From contig CAJPJR010000006.1 in NCBI GenBank assembly GCA_905369775.1, forward strand, positions 4,353 to 68,352: a stretch of 64,000 nt of DNA. Reading direction: 5' to 3'. The notes under the pieces were generated by a model. The model did not search any database. It had not been told where the DNA came from and saw nothing but the letters and a program-made list of their open reading frames with translations. Positions 1-8,317 of the stretch are shown in pieces (position 1 is the stretch's first letter; each line of letters starts with the position of its first letter). This DNA is from Prevotellaceae bacterium UBA1746 (GTDB taxonomy: Bacteria; Bacteroidota; Bacteroidia; Bacteroidales; Bacteroidaceae). The position numbers and the translations under genes were made by a program.

Positions 1-1
1 G

Positions 2-406
2 ACCGAAGGTTATGCCCTCAGCTATACCGATCGCATGATCTCGAGCATGTGGCGCTATGTGACCTTCCTCTCCTTCGCCTTCGCGCTCATCTGCCTGCTG
101 TTCTCCTTGGGCGGTCATCCGGGCGTGTGGATGCTCATGTTTTTCTACAGTTTCTTGGTCGTGGGCATGGGCACCGCCTTCGTTGGGCTGCTGCTCGACT
201 ACCGATCGATGCTCTACGGCGGGGGCTTCTCCATCTTGGCCGGTGCTTTTGTCATCACCGCCGCCATTGCCGACAGTTCGCTGCTCAGTGTGTGGGCGAT
301 GCCACTTTTCATCGCGAGCAACGCGGCCATGTTTGTCATTCCCGGCCATCTCATTCAGGCTGAGACCAAGCGCCGTGCCCAAAATAACACCCCGACTGAT
401 GTCTAA
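2..406 (+). CDS. Membrane protein, 5' end cut off by window edge
   Basis: The reading frame is open from base 2, so the gene starts before the window; the ATG at 35 lies inside it. At least 134 residues are visible. Four hydrophobic stretches follow one another (beginning VTFLSFAFALICLLF, then three more) and the protein ends in a short charged tail (AETKRRAQNN), as in a small integral inner-membrane protein. The stop overlaps the ATG of the downstream winged-helix gene by 8 bases, so the two are almost certainly co-transcribed and translationally coupled. I do not recognise a named family. A membrane protein paired with a small winged-helix regulator suggests a sensor/regulator or self-regulated unit, which is inference only. 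Confidence 0.75.
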   Translation, partial: TEGYALSYTDRMISSMWRYVTFLSFAFALICLLFSLGGHPGVWMLMFFYSFLVVGMGTAFVGLLLDYRSMLYGGGFSILAGAFVITAAIADSSLLSVWAMPLFIASNAAMFVIPGHLIQAETKRRAQNNTPTDV

Positions 407-695
407 CGCACTTCCCGATCTCGATCCGTTGCTTCACTCTCGGCTCCGATTGGCGGTGGTTTCGGTGCTGATGAATGTGGAGGAGGCCGATTTCACCTTC
501 CTCCGCGAACGCACCGGGGCCACGGCAGGCAACCTGAGTGTGCAACTTGACAAATTGGCGACAGCCGGCTACATTGAAATTCTCAAACTCCAATCTGCCA
601 AACGCCCGCGCACCATTTGTCGCATGACCCAACAGGGTCGCGAGGCTTTCGCGACCTATGTTGAAGCCCTCCGGCAGTTTGTTCCTCTCGATTGA
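399..695 (+). CDS. Winged-helix DNA-binding protein (MarR/ArsR-like, HTH_34 type)
   Basis: 98 residues. The start at 399 is chosen because it overlaps the preceding stop and gives a protein of typical length; the longer open frame upstream is the shadow of the membrane gene. The residues fit a stand-alone winged helix: LRLAVVSVLMNVEEADFTFL, then the recognition-helix region TGATAGNLSVQLDKLATAGY and a wing containing KRPRTICRMTQQGREAF. This resembles the small winged-helix family found widely in Bacteroidetes next to a membrane protein. Likely a repressor of its own two-gene unit; the ligand is unknown. Confidence 0.82.
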   Translation: MSNALPDLDPLLHSRLRLAVVSVLMNVEEADFTFLRERTGATAGNLSVQLDKLATAGYIEILKLQSAKRPRTICRMTQQGREAFATYVEALRQFVPLD

Positions 696-824
696 AAATG
701 CTGCAGCCATCTCAGCGCGCGGCGACGCCTTTCGGTGTTGCCGTGCGTTTTTGTGAAGCGGTGGAGGGGTGAAGGTGACCGAAGTGGAGCGAGCGGTGCC
801 CTCGGAGTGCACAAAAGCGTTGTG

Positions 825-1165
825 CCTCGCGCGTGCGCGCGTCAGCTGTTTTTCGAAAAATGCCTTCACCCTTCACCCGCTCTCGCCAATCCGTTGAACC
901 TCACTGCACTACGTCGGTAAAAGGGTGAAGCATTAACATTCATACAAAGTTCACCATGCGAAAACGTGCGATGCAGGTCGTTGCGGCAGGGACTTTTTGT
1001 GCAGAAGTCGGGGTGAAGCAAAGGTGAAGCTCCCCGGAGCAAAGCCTTCACCCCTAATTCGCAGAGCAACAGATGGTTGTGAGGGGTGGGTGAAGAGGTG
1101 AAGAGGAAAAAAGAAAACCTCCTGATGCGCGCGTTACGTACGTGCGCGCATACGGGCGCGAGGAG
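825..1165. repeat. Intergenic inverted-repeat element, copy 1 (MITE-like)
   Basis: Non-coding, about 340 bp between two convergent genes. The left arm (825-878: GC-rich CGCGCG run, TCAGCTG, TTTTTCG, then CTTCACCCTTCACC) is the imperfect reverse complement of the right arm (1083-1165: GGTGAAGAGGTGAAGA, AAAAG, CTGATGCGCGCG, CGCGCG). GGTGAAG or its complement CTTCACC recurs many times inside. Another element with the same arms and the same internal order lies at 15743-16083. Related GGTGAAG sequence extends left to about 750. Open frames across it (for example 866-1495 minus) are low-complexity and have no recognisable family. Confidence 0.7.
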
Positions 1166-1311
1166 CGACGAAAAAAGGAGGAGGGAATTGGGAGAAAGGA
1201 GGGAGGTTGCGGCCGATGGTTCCGCGTCTTTTTGGCCCCGGGCGGAGGTGTGTTTCCATCGCCCAGGTGTGTGTGTCGAAGTGTGCGATGCGGAAGGGGT
1301 GGGGCAGGCGA

Positions 1312-1830
1312 TCAGACGAAACGGATGTAGCCCTCTTTGCGGGCTTGGGGATGGGAGGGGAAGTGTTCGGCTTGTCCCACCACGCAGCAACCGATGCCTT
1401 CCACGTCGGCGTCGATGCCCCACTGACTGAGCAGGGCTTTGCCCTCCGGGCGTTCGAAGATTTCGCGAGCGCGGTGAATCCAGCAGGCACCCCAACCGAG
1501 GGCGTGGGCGGCGTTGAGCAAATTGCCCATCACAAGCGAACCGTCGTAGAGGTAGGTGGGTTGTGCGCGATCGGCCAAGACGACCATGACCACCGGGGCG
1601 CCGTAGAACGGATCGCTGTCGCGACCGAGAATTTCGGCGTTGAGGCGCGAGAGCTGATCGCGCACGGCGCGGTCGGTGACCACCACGATGAACGGCGATT
1701 GCCGACCGCGGCCCGTCGGGGCGTTGGCGCCGGCATCGGCGATGCGTTGCAGGTCGGAATGAGCGGGGAGCACGTCGGGAGCGAAACGTTTGACGCTGCG
1801 ACGCGAGAGGAGCATGTCGAGAGCTTCCAT
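1312..1830 (-). CDS. Nitroreductase family protein (FMN)
   Basis: 172 residues if translation starts at MEALDMLL (1830), chosen because the family begins at this point with the FMN-phosphate motif SRRSVKRF (residues 9-16); the open frame upstream runs into the dnaX promoter and has no family resemblance. A second family block, GNLLNAAHALGWGACW, sits at about residues 101-116. Members are flavin-dependent NAD(P)H oxidoreductases acting on nitro-compounds, quinones or enones; the substrate cannot be predicted. It is transcribed divergently from dnaX. The C-terminal piece HPQARKEGYIRFV is usual for the family. Confidence 0.88.
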   Translation of the reverse strand: MEALDMLLSRRSVKRFAPDVLPAHSDLQRIADAGANAPTGRGRQSPFIVVVTDRAVRDQLSRLNAEILGRDSDPFYGAPVVMVVLADRAQPTYLYDGSLVMGNLLNAAHALGWGACWIHRAREIFERPEGKALLSQWGIDADVEGIGCCVVGQAEHFPSHPQARKEGYIRFV

Positions 1831-2000
1831 AGGGAAAGGGTGAGAGGTGAAGTCCAACTCCCGCGGGCGCGCCGACACAGCGGGGGGAACGCGCGGGGGC
1901 GACGGGGAAATGGACGGAATGGGGATCTGAGTATGGCGCAAAGCTACGATTTTTTGTGCGGACAGCGACCCACGGGGCGTGGCAATTGCGAAAATAATTG

Positions 2001-2008
2001 TATCTTTG
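2001..2008 (+). promoter_or_regulatory. -7 box of dnaX promoter
   Basis: TATCTTTG matches the Bacteroidetes -7 consensus TAnnTTTG and ends 19 bases before the dnaX ATG. No good TTTG is present at the usual -33 distance; ATTG at 1985-1988 is too close. The short leader this implies supports the start at 2028. Confidence 0.55.
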
Positions 2009-2027
2009 CTCCGTAACATCAACCGGT

Positions 2028-3830
2028 ATGTCAGACTACATCGTTTCGGCCCGAAAATATCGCCCCACCAGCTTCGACGCTGTGGTGGGGCAGAAAGCAC
2101 TGACCACTACACTGAAAAACGCCATCGCCGGCGGGAAATTGGCGCACGCCTATTTGTTTTGCGGCCCCCGAGGGGTGGGCAAAACCACTTCGGCACGCAT
2201 CTTTGCCAAGACCATCAATTGCCTCAACCCCACACCGACGGGAGAGGCCTGCGATGCGTGCGAAAGCTGTGTGGCCTTCAACGAAGGGCGGTCGTACAAC
2301 ATCCATGAGCTCGACGCGGCATCGAACAACTCGGTCGACGACATTCGCGAACTCATCGAGCAGGTGCAAATTCCGCCGCAGGTGGGGCGCTACAAGGTGT
2401 TTATCATCGACGAGGTGCACATGCTCTCGCAGGCGGCCTTCAATGCGTTTCTCAAAACCCTCGAGGAACCGCCCGCACACGCCATTTTCATCTTGGCCAC
2501 CACCGAGAAGCACAAGATCCTGCCCACCATCCTCTCGCGCTGTCAGATTTATGACTTCAACCGCATGGAAGTGCCCGAAACGGTGGCGCATCTCAAGCAT
2601 GTGGCCGAGAGCGAAGGCATAAAGTATGAAGAAGAAGCCCTCAATGTCATAGCCCGAAAGGCCGACGGCGGCATGCGCGACGCGCTTTCGATCTTCGATC
2701 AGGTGGCTTCGTTCACGAACGGGAACATCACCTACGCCCAGACGATCGAAAACCTCAATGTGCTGGACTATGACTACTATTTCGAAGTGACCGACCGCTT
2801 GTTGGAGGTCGACATCCCGCAGGTGATGCTCCTGCTCGACAAGGTGCTCAACAAGGGCTTCGAAGCCGGGCATTTCATCGGCGGACTGGCCGCGCACTTC
2901 CGCGATCTGCTGGTGAGCCGCGACGCACAGACCCTCCCGCTCCTCGAAGTGGCGGAGAGCGTGCGGGCACGCTATGCCGAACAGGCGGCGCGCTGCACCC
3001 CGCGGTTCCTGTATGCGGCACTGAAACTGTGCAACGATTGCGACATCAATTACCGCACGGCGCCCAACAAGCGCTTGCTGGTGGAACTGACATTGATTCA
3101 AGTGGCACAACTCTTGCAACAAGAGGACGTGCCCCCTTCCGGGCGTCGCCCTACGTTGCGACTTCTCCCCATCTTTAAGCCGGCAGCGGACCAGGTGCCG
3201 ACGGCCGGCGCGCCTCAACAGAAAACGAGTGCGCCCCCTTCTGCGAACGTCGGGACGGCAAGCCCGGCGATGACCCCGACGGCGGTGACGACGCCGGCCG
3301 CGCCCCGACCGATGCCGACACCGCGCACGGCGCAACAGCAACTGGCCGCGGCAAGACTGCAAACCGTTTCGCTCACCCGAAAACCGCTACCCGCGACGAG
3401 CGACGAGACGACGATCGGCCCCGCGACGTCAACGAACTCGACGGCGCCGACGGAACTGCGCTACGAAGCATTCACCGTGGAACAATTGGAGTACCTGTGG
3501 ATGCGATTTGCCAACGAATTGCCACCGGCACAACTGGCCGAGGCCGGCCGCTTGAAAATGATTCGCCCGCAGCTGGGCGAGGCGCAGCGGGTGGTCGGTG
3601 TGGTGGAAAACGAAGCGGCGGCGGCCTATCTGAACAAAATCGTGCCGCAGCTCACGGCTTTCCTGCGCCGAGAATTGCACAACGACGGGGTCACGGTGGT
3701 TTTTGCCGTGAGCACCGAGCGACGCGAGAAGAAGCGGGTGTTCTCACCCCGCGAAATTTTTCGCAACATGGTCGAAACCAACGAGGCTTTCAGGCAGCTG
3801 GCGATAGAACTTCAACTCGAACTAAATTGA
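2028..3830 (+). CDS. dnaX: DNA polymerase III subunits gamma/tau
   Basis: 600 residues. The clamp-loader ATPase motor. The N-terminus MSDYIVSARKYRP is the family start, so the ATG at 2028 is used rather than 1998. Walker A is GPRGVGKT (46-53); zinc cysteines are C65, C75, C78 and C81; Walker B is DEVH (128-131); LSRCQ is the sensor/arginine-finger region. AAA+ domains and the collar run to about 370. A linker of about 100 residues rich in Pro, Ala and Thr separates a C-terminal tau-like domain (about 480-600) that would contact the polymerase or helicase. Whether a short gamma form is also made is unknown. Loads the sliding clamp in the cytoplasmic replisome together with HolA, which is encoded at 17189. 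Confidence 0.97.
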   Translation: MSDYIVSARKYRPTSFDAVVGQKALTTTLKNAIAGGKLAHAYLFCGPRGVGKTTSARIFAKTINCLNPTPTGEACDACESCVAFNEGRSYNIHELDAASNNSVDDIRELIEQVQIPPQVGRYKVFIIDEVHMLSQAAFNAFLKTLEEPPAHAIFILATTEKHKILPTILSRCQIYDFNRMEVPETVAHLKHVAESEGIKYEEEALNVIARKADGGMRDALSIFDQVASFTNGNITYAQTIENLNVLDYDYYFEVTDRLLEVDIPQVMLLLDKVLNKGFEAGHFIGGLAAHFRDLLVSRDAQTLPLLEVAESVRARYAEQAARCTPRFLYAALKLCNDCDINYRTAPNKRLLVELTLIQVAQLLQQEDVPPSGRRPTLRLLPIFKPAADQVPTAGAPQQKTSAPPSANVGTASPAMTPTAVTTPAAPRPMPTPRTAQQQLAAARLQTVSLTRKPLPATSDETTIGPATSTNSTAPTELRYEAFTVEQLEYLWMRFANELPPAQLAEAGRLKMIRPQLGEAQRVVGVVENEAAAAYLNKIVPQLTAFLRRELHNDGVTVVFAVSTERREKKRVFSPREIFRNMVETNEAFRQLAIELQLELN

Positions 3831-3889
3831 AGCGCCGACCGCTCCTGACGGAACAAGAATTCATAATCAAACGCTAAATAATCTCTGAC

Positions 3890-4588
3890 ATGGCAGAAAA
3901 CAAAAATCGCTATATCACCGTGGCTTATAAGCTCTATTCGGACAACGAGAAGGGCATCCACGAAATCTTTGAAGAGGCTCCCGAGGAACACCCCTTCCAG
4001 TTCATCACCGGCCTTTCGGCTGCACTGCCGGCTTTCGAGGCCCAGGTGGCAGAACTCAATGCGGGCGACAGCTTCGATTTCACGCTCAGCGTGGAAGAGG
4101 CGTTCGGCCCCTACGAGCAGGAACACGTGATCGAGGTGCCCAAAGAGATGTTTCACATCGACGGACGTTTCGACAAAACACAGATCTATCCCGGCGCCAT
4201 CTTGCCCTTGGTCAACGAAGAGGGCATGCGCTTTGAGGGATTGGTGCTCGACGTGACTGACGACAAGGTGAAACTCGACTTGAATCACCCGCTGGCCGGA
4301 CGCGATCTCCACTATGTGGGCAAGGTGGTGACGGCACGTGAGGCCACGCCCGAGGAAATCCAGGGTATGATCAACATGATGTCGGGCGAAGGCTGCGGCT
4401 GCGGTTGCGGTCACGACCACGGCGACGATCACGAGTGCTGCGGCGGACACGGCCACGGCGAAGGACACGAATGCTGTGGTGGACACGGCCACGACGAAGG
4501 TCACGAATGTTGCGGCGGACACGGCCACAAGCACGACCACCACGAGCATGGGCACGACGAAGGCGGTTGTGCCTGCGGTGGAAAATGA
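3890..4588 (+). CDS. slyD: SlyD-type FKBP prolyl isomerase with His/Cys metal tail
   Basis: 232 residues. Residues 1 to about 155 are a SlyD-like FKBP domain with an inserted chaperone flap: the family block EEAFGPYEQEHVIEVPKEMF is followed by LNHPLAGRDLHYVGKVV. From about 168 to the end the protein is almost only Gly, His, Cys, Asp and Glu, with GCGCGCGHDHG and then three copies of HECCGGHGH and a HKHDHHEHGH run. Such tails in SlyD bind Ni, Zn or Cu and link the chaperone to metalloenzyme maturation or metal storage. This tail is long and Cys-rich. It lies 59 bases after dnaX and is followed by a hairpin. Cytoplasmic. Confidence 0.95.
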   Translation: MAENKNRYITVAYKLYSDNEKGIHEIFEEAPEEHPFQFITGLSAALPAFEAQVAELNAGDSFDFTLSVEEAFGPYEQEHVIEVPKEMFHIDGRFDKTQIYPGAILPLVNEEGMRFEGLVLDVTDDKVKLDLNHPLAGRDLHYVGKVVTAREATPEEIQGMINMMSGEGCGCGCGHDHGDDHECCGGHGHGEGHECCGGHGHDEGHECCGGHGHKHDHHEHGHDEGGCACGGK

Positions 4589-4612
4589 CCTGCGCGTCGA
4601 GAACACAAAAAA

Positions 4613-4645
4613 GAGAGCTTTCGCACCGATGGCGCGAAGGCTCTC
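4613..4645 (+). terminator. Hairpin after slyD
   Basis: A 12-bp stem with one mismatch (GAGAGCTTTCGC paired with GCGAAGGCTCTC) with an A-run before it and a weak T-run after it. Probably the slyD terminator. Confidence 0.65.
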
Positions 4646-4759
4646 CTTGTTATAAAACGGACGTTTTTGCTCAGCCGTGTGTGATGTACAGAGGCTAGCA
4701 GCGAGTGGCTCTGCGCCGACGGCGAGAGCGCGTCTGATGAACCAACGAACAGCGACAAG

Positions 4760-5836
4760 ATGAATACACTGGGACATTATTTTCGACTGACGACCTTCGG
4801 CGAGAGCCATGGTGCGGCGGTGGGCGGCGTGATAGACGGTATGCCGCCGGGAGTGAAGGTGGATGTGGACTACATTCAAAGCGAATTGAACCGACGACGT
4901 CCGGGACAGAGCCGGATCACGACCCCACGCAGCGAAGGCGACCGCGTGGAACTGCTTTCGGGGGTGTTTGAAGGCCGCACCACGGGGTGCCCCATCGGAT
5001 TTGTGGTGCGCAACGAGCAGCAGCATTCGGCAGACTATGACAACCTGCGCGAGCTGTTCAGACCCTCGCATGCCGATTTCACCTATCAAATGAAATATGG
5101 CGTGAGAGACCACCGAGGAGGAGGGAGAAGTTCGGCGCGCGAAACCATCAGCAGAGTGGTGGGAGGGGCTTTTGCGAAACTCCTCTTGGCCGATTTGGGC
5201 GTGGACATCAAGGCGTGGACCCGACAAGTGGGGCGGGTGGTGCTCGATCGTGATTATCACGAGTTGCCGCTCGATATGATCGAGACGAATGCCGTGCGCT
5301 GTCCCGATGCGGCGGTGGCGGCCGAGATGGAACGCCTGATCCTCGAGGTGCGTGCCGATGGCGACACGGTGGGCGGCGTGATCGAATGTGTGGTGCGCGA
5401 TTGTCCGCCGGGATGGGGCGCGCCGGTGTTTGACAAGCTCCACGCGCAATTGGGTGCGGCGATGCTGAGCATCAACGCGGCCAAGGGCTTCGAATATGGA
5501 GACGGCTTTGCCGGTTGTGCATTGCGGGGATCTCAACTCAACGACGTTTTCGAACCCGATTTCTCCACGGCGACAAATCACAGTGGGGGGATACAAGGGG
5601 GTATCTCCAACGGACAGGATATTGTGTTTCGTGTGGCTTTCAAACCGGTGGCGACGCTGCTGCGTGACCAGCCGACGGTGACCACCACCGGGGAGCCGAC
5701 GGTGGTGCATGCCAAGGGGCGACACGATCCGTGCGTGTTGCCGCGTGCGGTGCCGATTGTCGAAGCGATGGCAGCCATGGTGTTGGCAGACGCCTACTTG
5801 CAGCAGTGCATGGTCGAACCGTTCAAGCCTGAATAG
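4760..5836 (+). CDS. aroC: Chorismate synthase
   Basis: 358 residues, normal length. Converts EPSP to chorismate in the last common step to Trp, Phe, Tyr and folate, using reduced FMN. Signature blocks: GHYFRLTTFGESHG at the N-terminus, RRPGQSRITTPR at about 47-58, DHRGGGRSSARET at about 117-129 and GGIQGGISNGQ at about 276-286. It stands alone between terminator-like structures, not in an aro operon. The 3' flank is a degenerate tandem array. Its product chorismate would feed the amidotransferase encoded at 24807 if a partner synthase exists elsewhere. Confidence 0.97.
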   Translation: MNTLGHYFRLTTFGESHGAAVGGVIDGMPPGVKVDVDYIQSELNRRRPGQSRITTPRSEGDRVELLSGVFEGRTTGCPIGFVVRNEQQHSADYDNLRELFRPSHADFTYQMKYGVRDHRGGGRSSARETISRVVGGAFAKLLLADLGVDIKAWTRQVGRVVLDRDYHELPLDMIETNAVRCPDAAVAAEMERLILEVRADGDTVGGVIECVVRDCPPGWGAPVFDKLHAQLGAAMLSINAAKGFEYGDGFAGCALRGSQLNDVFEPDFSTATNHSGGIQGGISNGQDIVFRVAFKPVATLLRDQPTVTTTGEPTVVHAKGRHDPCVLPRAVPIVEAMAAMVLADAYLQQCMVEPFKPE

Positions 5837-5837
5837 C

Positions 5838-6025
5838 GGGTATATAATGTCTGCAGGCGGGGAAACAACGTCTGCGAGCAGGGAAACAACGTCCGCGGAC
5901 CGGAATCGGCGTCTGCGGACCGGAATCGGCGTCTGCGGAAGGTTTGTATAATGTCTGCGATCGGGCAAACAACGTTCGCGGCAGGGAAATAAGGGGCGCG
6001 AAGTGGGAAACGCGGATGTGGATCG
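5838..6025. repeat. Degenerate tandem array of 20-22-bp units
   Basis: About nine imperfect units follow the aroC stop. Typical units are GGGAAACAACGTCTGCGAGC, GGAATCGGCGTCTGCGGACC (twice) and GTATAATGTCTGCGATC; the shared core is a purine-rich start followed by ACGTCTGCGG. No stop-free gene-like frame with a known family covers it. The unit length, about two helical turns, equals that of the array at 23428-23580. Confidence 0.72.
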
Positions 6026-6176
6026 CGAAGGACGTTTTTTCTGCCGGCGCATCCACTTCGTGAGAAAGGTTTCTCGAAGGCTCAAAACTGAAAATGACCC
6101 TTTTCTTTCGGCCTTTTTTGTGTTGTACGGCAACTTTTGAGTTAAAATCGCGTCTGATCGTCCGTTTTTATGGAGC

Positions 6177-6212
6177 TTTGCTTGCAGTATGTTGTCGAAA
6201 GGTCTATATTTG
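6177..6212 (+). promoter_or_regulatory. Promoter with no downstream gene
   Basis: TATATTTG at 6205-6212 is a perfect TAnnTTTG box. TTTGCTTG at 6177-6184 supplies a -33 element; the CTTG at its right end (6181-6184) stands 20 bases from the -7 box. No plausible start codon and coding frame follow on the plus strand before the terminator at 6281-6320. Confidence 0.6.
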
Positions 6213-6218
6213 CACTAT

Positions 6219-6320
6219 GTAGTTGTCGTGATGATAACGAGAAAATAGTTTAGTTAAGTCTAGTTTAGTTTTTGTGTTGGTTAATGGGGCACCGTGATGA
6301 CGGCTGTCCCATTAATTTTT
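6219..6320 (+). ncRNA. Candidate small RNA (about 100 nt)
   Basis: Bounded by the promoter at 6177-6212 and a strong intrinsic terminator at 6281-6320 (stem TTAATGGG/CCCATTAA, inner stem CCGT/ACGG, then TTTTT). The 5' part is AT-rich and carries TAGTTTAGTTAAGTC and TAGTTTAGTTTTT as near-repeats. No open frame of note. No known RNA family was recognised; it could also be a leader of a lost gene. Confidence 0.5.
6281..6320 (+). terminator. Intrinsic terminator of the candidate small RNA
   Basis: TTAATGGGG...CCCATTAA with the inner stem CCGT-GATG-ACGG, followed directly by TTTTT. Confidence 0.72.
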
Positions 6321-6588
6321 GTGTTCATCGAGTGGTTTCCATGCTGAGTAAATGAAGGATTTCGATGCCGTGGGGGAAACGTGTCCCGTTCTCGTGTTGT
6401 TTCTGCGGGGCGTTGTTTTTCTTGCTCCTCGTTGTGCGCTTGTTGTCGTTGTGGTTTCTCTTTGGTCTGCTATTTTCTTTGCGTTAGCGCCATTCGGACG
6501 TTGCTTGTTTCGCTGTTCGTTTGCTTGTATTCCCTTTCTTTTCCCCGCTGCCCGCATTTGGGGACGAGAGTGGGAGGCAAGTCTGCAA
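6321..6588. other. Gene-free T-rich stretch
   Basis: Between the terminator at 6320 and the 3' end of the minus-strand endonuclease gene. The plus strand is T/G-rich and its frames give only hydrophobic low-complexity peptides that run into the neighbouring gene antisense. Nothing supportable seen. Confidence 0.5.
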
Positions 6589-7692
6589 TCAATAGGAAAA
6601 GTCGACGCAGAGCGGCAAATGGTCGCTGATGCCCCCGTGGTAGAACGGACCGAGGTAGGTGCGGAAGGGTTTGGAGAGCGTGCCGCGGCCGAGTGGTTCG
6701 AGTAAAGGTGGGAAAGCGAGGAGATGAACAGACTGTGGGGTGGTGTGGAACTTCATTGTGGGCGAAAGGAGTGCGGGCGAGACGAGGATTTGATCAATGC
6801 GACTCCATTCGCCGCGAAAATAGTAGCTGCCTTCGATGTCGTCGTGGCCTTCGGCGGGGAGCGGAGTGGCGTGTGAGGTGAGTTCTGCGAAGGTCGGCGC
6901 GAGCACACGGCTCACAGAAGCGTTGTGGGGCTCGTCATTGAAATCCCCCATGGCCAGTAAGCGCGGAGTATGCCGGCAGCGGGCGATGCTGTCGGCCAGA
7001 TGGCGCAAGATTCCTGCGGCGCGCAAACGATAAGGTTCGGAGATGGTGGCGCCGCCGCGGCGAGAGGGGAAGTGGACCACGAACACGTCGAGTGTGTCGC
7101 CGAAGGGGAGGCGGCCGGCGGCATGAAGTAGGTCGCGCGTGGGGCGTTCTCGCAGACTGTCGTACGGAACGCGGTAGGTTTCGCTGTGCAGCAGCGCGAA
7201 GGTTTCGGGTTGATAGAGCAAGGCGACGTCGATGCCGCGACGATCTGCGCTGTGGGTGACCAGATATTCGTAGCCAAGACGGGCCAGCCGCGTGCGACGA
7301 CACAAAAAGTGCATCACACTGTCGTTTTCCACTTCGCAGAGCGCGACGAGATCGACGGGTTGCAGTCCACCGGCGGCAAGAATGGTTTTGGCAAGCGAGG
7401 ATTGCTTGTGGAAGTAGCGCGGCGTGTTCCAACGTCGTTCGGCATTGGGGAGAAATTCCCGGTCGTCGAAACCCATATCGTGGAGGGTGTCATAGAGATT
7501 TTCCACATTCCATTCCATAGCGCGGAAGCGTGCAGACTGCGCTTTCGAGGTGTGAAACAGCCCTTCGTGCCGTTGTCCCCAAAGGGGGAGGAGCCATGTG
7601 GAAAAAAGCGCAAGAAAGCCAAGGTGGACGAGGTGTCGACGAGCGACGGGGAAAAGGAGAAGGAGACGGAGCGCGGAGAGCAAGGTTTTCAT
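6589..7692 (-). CDS. Endonuclease/exonuclease/phosphatase family protein, exported or membrane-anchored
   Basis: 367 residues. An N-terminal hydrophobic segment of about 40 residues precedes a DNase I-like fold. Motifs in order: MEWNVENLYD, ALCEVEN with the metal-binding E120, VHFPSRRGG, MGDFNDEP (about 247-254) and SDHLPLCVDF at the C-terminus, together the Mg-dependent phosphodiesterase centre. The substrate (DNA, phospholipid or inositol phosphate) cannot be told. The start at 7692 lies 36 bases after the rlmH stop, so the two are probably co-transcribed. Confidence 0.9.
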   Translation of the reverse strand: MKTLLSALRLLLLFPVARRHLVHLGFLALFSTWLLPLWGQRHEGLFHTSKAQSARFRAMEWNVENLYDTLHDMGFDDREFLPNAERRWNTPRYFHKQSSLAKTILAAGGLQPVDLVALCEVENDSVMHFLCRRTRLARLGYEYLVTHSADRRGIDVALLYQPETFALLHSETYRVPYDSLRERPTRDLLHAAGRLPFGDTLDVFVVHFPSRRGGATISEPYRLRAAGILRHLADSIARCRHTPRLLAMGDFNDEPHNASVSRVLAPTFAELTSHATPLPAEGHDDIEGSYYFRGEWSRIDQILVSPALLSPTMKFHTTPQSVHLLAFPPLLEPLGRGTLSKPFRTYLGPFYHGGISDHLPLCVDFSY

Positions 7693-7728
7693 GGGGCGGG
7701 GATCGGATTTATGCGTGCTGACAGAGTT

Positions 7729-8202
7729 TTATTCGTGGTGATAGGGTTCGCCGCGCAGAATGGTCATGGCTCGGTAGAGTTGTTCGGTGAAAAACAAGCG
7801 CACCATCTGGTGAGAGAAGGTGAGGCGCGAGAGAGAAATCTTGCCGTTGGCGCGGGCATAGACAGCGGGAGCGAACCCGTAGGGGCCGCCAACGACAAAG
7901 ACCAAACGGCGCGCACCGCTGCTGTGCTGGCGATCGAGAAAAGTGGCCAATTCGACGGAGCGGAATTCCCGACCACCCTCGTCGAGCAGCCAAACGGCAT
8001 CGCCTTCTTTCAGCGAACGAAGGAGTAGTTCGCCTTCGCGCTCTTTTTGTTGTTCGAAAGAGAGCGATTTGGCGTTCTTCAGTTCCGGGATGACTTCCAT
8101 TTCAAACGGAACATAGTGTTTGATGCGGCTTGCATAGTCATCGATCAGGGCAGAAAGATGCTTGTCGACGGTGCGACCCACAACAAGAAGAAGGAGTTTC
8201 AT
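7729..8202 (-). CDS. rlmH: 23S rRNA (pseudouridine-1915-N3)-methyltransferase
   Basis: 157 residues, exactly the family size. A SPOUT methyltransferase: the SAM-binding trefoil-knot motif VVGGPYGF is at 103-110 and the conserved C-terminus reads SHQMVRLFFTEQLYRAM then GEPYHHE. It methylates pseudouridine 1915 in helix 69 of 23S rRNA. First gene of a two-gene minus-strand unit. The 130 bases upstream of the start are a purine-rich tract on the plus strand with no clear promoter box. Confidence 0.97.
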   Translation of the reverse strand: MKLLLLVVGRTVDKHLSALIDDYASRIKHYVPFEMEVIPELKNAKSLSFEQQKEREGELLLRSLKEGDAVWLLDEGGREFRSVELATFLDRQHSSGARRLVFVVGGPYGFAPAVYARANGKISLSRLTFSHQMVRLFFTEQLYRAMTILRGEPYHHE

Positions 8203-8317
8203 GAGCAGAAAGAAAATGAAGAGAGAACAGAGAAATATAGAGGGAGTGGCGAGGGGATAGAGGGAATGAGGAAGGAGGATCGAGGGAGAACAAGAAGGAG
8301 GGGAGCGGAGAAAACGC

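Noticed and set aside
866..1495. 209-codon minus-strand frame over the repeat element and nitroreductase end
   Set aside because: Built mainly from the GGTGAAG repeats and overlaps a real gene.
5838..6025. CRISPR array after aroC
   Set aside because: Units are contiguous with no unique spacers and no cas genes are near.
3812..6133. 773-codon minus-strand frame across slyD and aroC
   Set aside because: Runs antisense through two clear genes and a tandem array.
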